A program made the position numbers and the translations under genes. Shown here piece after piece: positions 54,861 through 57,375 of a stretch of 57,375 nt of DNA. The notes under the pieces were generated by a model, which had not been told where the DNA came from, ran no database searches, and saw nothing but the letters and a program-made list of their open reading frames with translations. This DNA comes from an uncultured Paracoccaceae bacterium (GTDB lineage: Bacteria; Pseudomonadota; Alphaproteobacteria; Rhodobacterales; Rhodobacteraceae). Every line of letters starts with the position of its first letter. Within the stretch, counting starts at the first letter, position 1. The DNA lies in the NCBI GenBank assembly GCA_937920555.1, contig CAKZTM010000098.1:1-57375 (forward strand). The letters run 5' to 3'.

Positions 54861-57010
54861 GCCCTGCTGCTTGCCCTGCCTGCGTGGCTGTTCCGCCGCA
54901 TTTGGTGGAGCCGGTCGGCGATGTCGTGAGCGGCTTTGATCTGTCCGTTCCGGGGGTGCATTGCGCGGGCTGCATTCGCACCATCGAGGCCGGATTGCGC
55001 GACGTGGACGGAGTTTTGGGCGCGCGGGTCAATTTGTCGCTCAAGCGTTTGAGCATTCGCAGCGACGGCCGCCAAGGGCTTGAGGCGCAGGTGCGCGCGA
55101 CCCTTGAAAATATGGGGTTTGAGGCATTCGAGCTGGATGCAAAGACGCTTGCAGCGCGGCGCGATCCGGTCGGGCGAGACCTGTTGGTGCGTCTTGGTGT
55201 GGCCGGTTTTGCGGCCATGAATGTGATGCTTTTATCGGTCTCCGTCTGGGCCGGTGCGGACGGGGCCACGCGGGACTTCCTGCACTGGGTATCTGCGGGT
55301 ATTGCGTTGCCGACGACAGCCTTTGCCGCGCAGCCGTTTTTCAAGAGCGCTTGGTCGGCGCTGCGCGGTGCCCGGCTCAACATGGATGTGCCCATTTCGC
55401 TGGCCATTTTGCTGGCCTGCGCCATGTCGCTTTATGAGACCTCTCAGGGGGGCGAAAACGCCTATTTTGATGCGGCATTGTCGCTGACTTTTTTCCTGTT
55501 GGCGGGCCGGTATCTGGATCACCAAACCCGTGCCAAGGCGCGGTCCGCGGCGGTCGAGTTGTCTGCGCTTGACGTGCCCAAAGCGCAATTGATCAAAGAT
55601 GGCCGGACCTCGACGGTGCAGGTTGAGGCCCTTGTGCCGGGCGACCGGGTTCTGGTGCGCCCCGGTGCGCGCATCCCTGTTGACGGGGTCGTAGTGGACG
55701 GAACCAGCGCGTTGGACATGTCGCTTTTAACAGGCGAGACCATGCCCGCAGCGGCCACAACCAACACCCCCGTATATGCAGGAATTTTGAACATAAACGC
55801 GCCCCTAGAGGTGGAGGTCACAACCGTTGGTCGGGGCACCAAACTGGCCCAGATCGCGGCATTGGTCGCAGCGGCGGAGGCGACCAAAACCACATACACG
55901 GCCTTAGCGGACCGGGCGGCGCAAATCTACGCACCGGTTGTGCATCTGTTGGCGCTGGCGGCCTTTGTGGGGTGGCAATGGGCCACCGGTGACACACGTC
56001 TGGCAATTGGCGTTGCAACGGCGGTTTTGATCATCACCTGCCCTTGCGCTTTGGGGCTTGCGGCACCTGCGGTTATGACCGCAGCCACGGGGCGGCTTTA
56101 CCGGGCGGGCATTTTGCTGCGCGACGGTGTCGGCCTGGAGCGTTTGGGCGATATCGACACGGTTGTGTTTGACAAAACCGGCACGCTGACCACCGGCGAA
56201 ATGTCCGTCCTGAAAGCCCCTTCGGGCGATGCTCTGGCGGTGGCGGCAGGGCTTGCGCAGCGTTCAGATCATCCTTTGTCGGCGGCAATCAGAGGCATGG
56301 CGGGGATCGCAGAACTCCCTGAAATCACTCAGATTACCGAGTATCTCGGTGTGGGTATTGAGGGGATTTGGAACCACCAGATTGTGCGTCTGGGCCGTGC
56401 CGGTTGGATCGGTGTCGCACCCTTTGGGGACTTGGTTCAGACATGGGTGCAAATCGGTGAGAGACCGCCGCAGGTGTTCTTGTTCGAGGATCGCCTCAAA
56501 GACAGTGCCGCCCCTGCCATTGATGACCTGAAAGCAAGGGGGTTGCGGGTCGTAATGCTGTCGGGCGACACGCAAGGCACCACCGATCTTTTGGCGCAAA
56601 AGCTGGGCATAGACGAGGCTGTGGGGGGTGTTCTGCCGGACCAAAAGCTGGGCCATATCGCGCGGCTGGGAGCCCGTGTTTTAATGGTCGGCGACGGGCT
56701 CAATGACACGGCCGCACTTGCGGGGGCGCATGTGTCCATCTCGCCTGCCAAAGCGATTGATGCGGCCCGCGCGGCCTCGGACTTTGTGTTGGTAAAAGAC
56801 GATCTGAGGTTGATTGGCACCTGCCTTGATCTGGCCCGCGCGGCCAAGCGCAGAATGTTGGAAAACTTCGCAATTGCAGCCGCTTACAATGCGGTGGCTA
56901 TTCCCATTGCGCTGGCCGGGCTGGCCACGCCTTTACTGGCGGCGCTGGCGATGTCGGCCTCGTCCATCTGCGTGTCGCTCAACGCACTGCGCCTGACGCG
57001 GGAGGGGTGA
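54857..57010 (+). CDS. ccoI: Copper-transporting P1B-type ATPase CcoI
   Basis: 717 residues from the ATG that overlaps the ccoH stop. A Cys pair at the extreme N-terminus (CPAC) and a heavy-metal domain with GVHCAGCIRTIEAGL precede eight membrane helices. The metal site is CPCAL, the phosphorylation site DKTGTLTTGEM, and the hinge GDGLNDTAAL. It exports copper to the periplasm for the oxidase active site. It is joined to ccoS by a TGATG overlap. Confidence 0.96.
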   Translation: MSPAACPACVAVPPHLVEPVGDVVSGFDLSVPGVHCAGCIRTIEAGLRDVDGVLGARVNLSLKRLSIRSDGRQGLEAQVRATLENMGFEAFELDAKTLAARRDPVGRDLLVRLGVAGFAAMNVMLLSVSVWAGADGATRDFLHWVSAGIALPTTAFAAQPFFKSAWSALRGARLNMDVPISLAILLACAMSLYETSQGGENAYFDAALSLTFFLLAGRYLDHQTRAKARSAAVELSALDVPKAQLIKDGRTSTVQVEALVPGDRVLVRPGARIPVDGVVVDGTSALDMSLLTGETMPAAATTNTPVYAGILNINAPLEVEVTTVGRGTKLAQIAALVAAAEATKTTYTALADRAAQIYAPVVHLLALAAFVGWQWATGDTRLAIGVATAVLIITCPCALGLAAPAVMTAATGRLYRAGILLRDGVGLERLGDIDTVVFDKTGTLTTGEMSVLKAPSGDALAVAAGLAQRSDHPLSAAIRGMAGIAELPEITQITEYLGVGIEGIWNHQIVRLGRAGWIGVAPFGDLVQTWVQIGERPPQVFLFEDRLKDSAAPAIDDLKARGLRVVMLSGDTQGTTDLLAQKLGIDEAVGGVLPDQKLGHIARLGARVLMVGDGLNDTAALAGAHVSISPAKAIDAARAASDFVLVKDDLRLIGTCLDLARAAKRRMLENFAIAAAYNAVAIPIALAGLATPLLAALAMSASSICVSLNALRLTREG

Positions 57011-57159
57011 TGTCGGTTTTGGTCTATCTTATTCCGATCTCACTGATCTTGGGTGGGTTGGGGCTGGCCGCGTTTTTCTGGGCGATCAAATCCAAGCAGT
57101 TTGATGACCCTGAGGGCAATGCGGTGCGGATCTTGATCGATGATGATGATCCCGTTTGA
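57010..57159 (+). CDS. ccoS: cbb3 oxidase assembly protein CcoS
   Basis: 49 residues, too short for many gene finders: MSVLVYLIPISLILGGLGL starts a single membrane helix, followed by FFWAIKSKQFDDPEGNAVRIL and an acidic tail (IDDDDPV). The Q-F/Y-DDP-x-G motif is diagnostic for CcoS/FixS, needed to insert cofactors into the oxidase. Its ATG shares a base with the ccoI stop. Confidence 0.95.
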   Translation: MSVLVYLIPISLILGGLGLAAFFWAIKSKQFDDPEGNAVRILIDDDDPV

Positions 57160-57171
57160 GGGGGAGGGGCG

Positions 57172-57375
57172 GAATTTGCTGCAACTGCGAGAGAACGGTG
57201 CGGCTTGTTTTTGGGGGTGTCTGGGGCGGGCGCCCAAAAAAGTGTTTCGAATCAAACGTTAACCGGTGATTTTGGGCGGCATCATTTTGTATGATTTGTG
57301 TATGACTTGTGTATGACATCGATATGACAAATCGAGCGGTTGGGCGTGGTTAAGGCGGCGTTCGGTGAGGGTTTG
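57172..57375. repeat. 204-bp dispersed direct repeat, copy 2 (cut by window end)
   Basis: Ungapped match to 11136-11339, same orientation, starting 12 bases after the ccoS stop and running to the window edge. The 11-bp spaced GTATGA array is conserved; the second and third spacers change to CTTGT and CATCG. The true right end of the repeat is outside the window. Confidence 0.9.

Overview
The window is chromosomal DNA of an alphaproteobacterium, most likely a member of the Rhodobacteraceae (Roseobacter-type). This rests on gene content and order: rpiA-gor, hisS-hisZ-hisG, a DUF1489 gene beside a B12-dependent ribonucleotide reductase, ruvCAB-ybgC-tolQRAB, and fnrL followed by ccoNOQP and ccoGHIS. 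FnrL-type boxes, many GTG/TTG starts and a fairly high G+C content agree. The species cannot be named from the sequence alone.

Layout. (1) 1-4.5 kb is an accessory-looking stretch: tRNA-Lys(UUU), a decayed IS3-family transposase, a minus-strand run of LuxR-type receptor, VOC protein, NTF2-like protein and alpha/beta hydrolase, and a remnant of an EamA-type permease. (2) 4.5-7.7 kb is a two-component module: PepSY protein, OmpR-type regulator, histidine kinase, small membrane protein, cytochrome b561. (3) 7.7-11.1 kb is the divergent oxyR/katG peroxide-defence pair. (4) 11.1-11.7 kb has no gene but holds two repeat families. (5) 11.7-26 kb holds a PhyH oxygenase, the pqiAABC lipid-transport operon, L-serine dehydratase, rpiA-gor, hflKC with a DUF2065 gene, tlyA and an RNA m5U-type methyltransferase. 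(6) 26-41 kb holds a beta-propeller protein, hisS-hisZ-hisG, two hypothetical genes, nrdJ, lpxR, a MATE exporter, rpsD, an MFS transporter, msrA, prmA and a DUF1127 gene. (7) 41.5-48.3 kb is ruvCAB-ybgC-tolQRAB. (8) 48.4-57.2 kb is fnrL, ccoNOQP and ccoGHIS, i.e. oxygen sensing, the high-affinity cbb3 oxidase and its assembly factors, with FNR boxes ahead of both cco operons.

No CRISPR array, prophage or complete mobile element is visible. The most unusual signals are non-coding: a 204-bp near-identical direct repeat at 11136-11339 and 57172-57375 carrying four GTATGA-type units at exactly 11-bp spacing; a 91-bp tandem repeat at 11432; a shared 20-bp palindrome in front of rpiA/sdaA, hisS and ccoG; paired operator-like sites flanking the two-component module; a lux-box-like palindrome between the LuxR receptor gene and its neighbours; and a palindromic repeat that begins at the TAG stop codon of two different genes.
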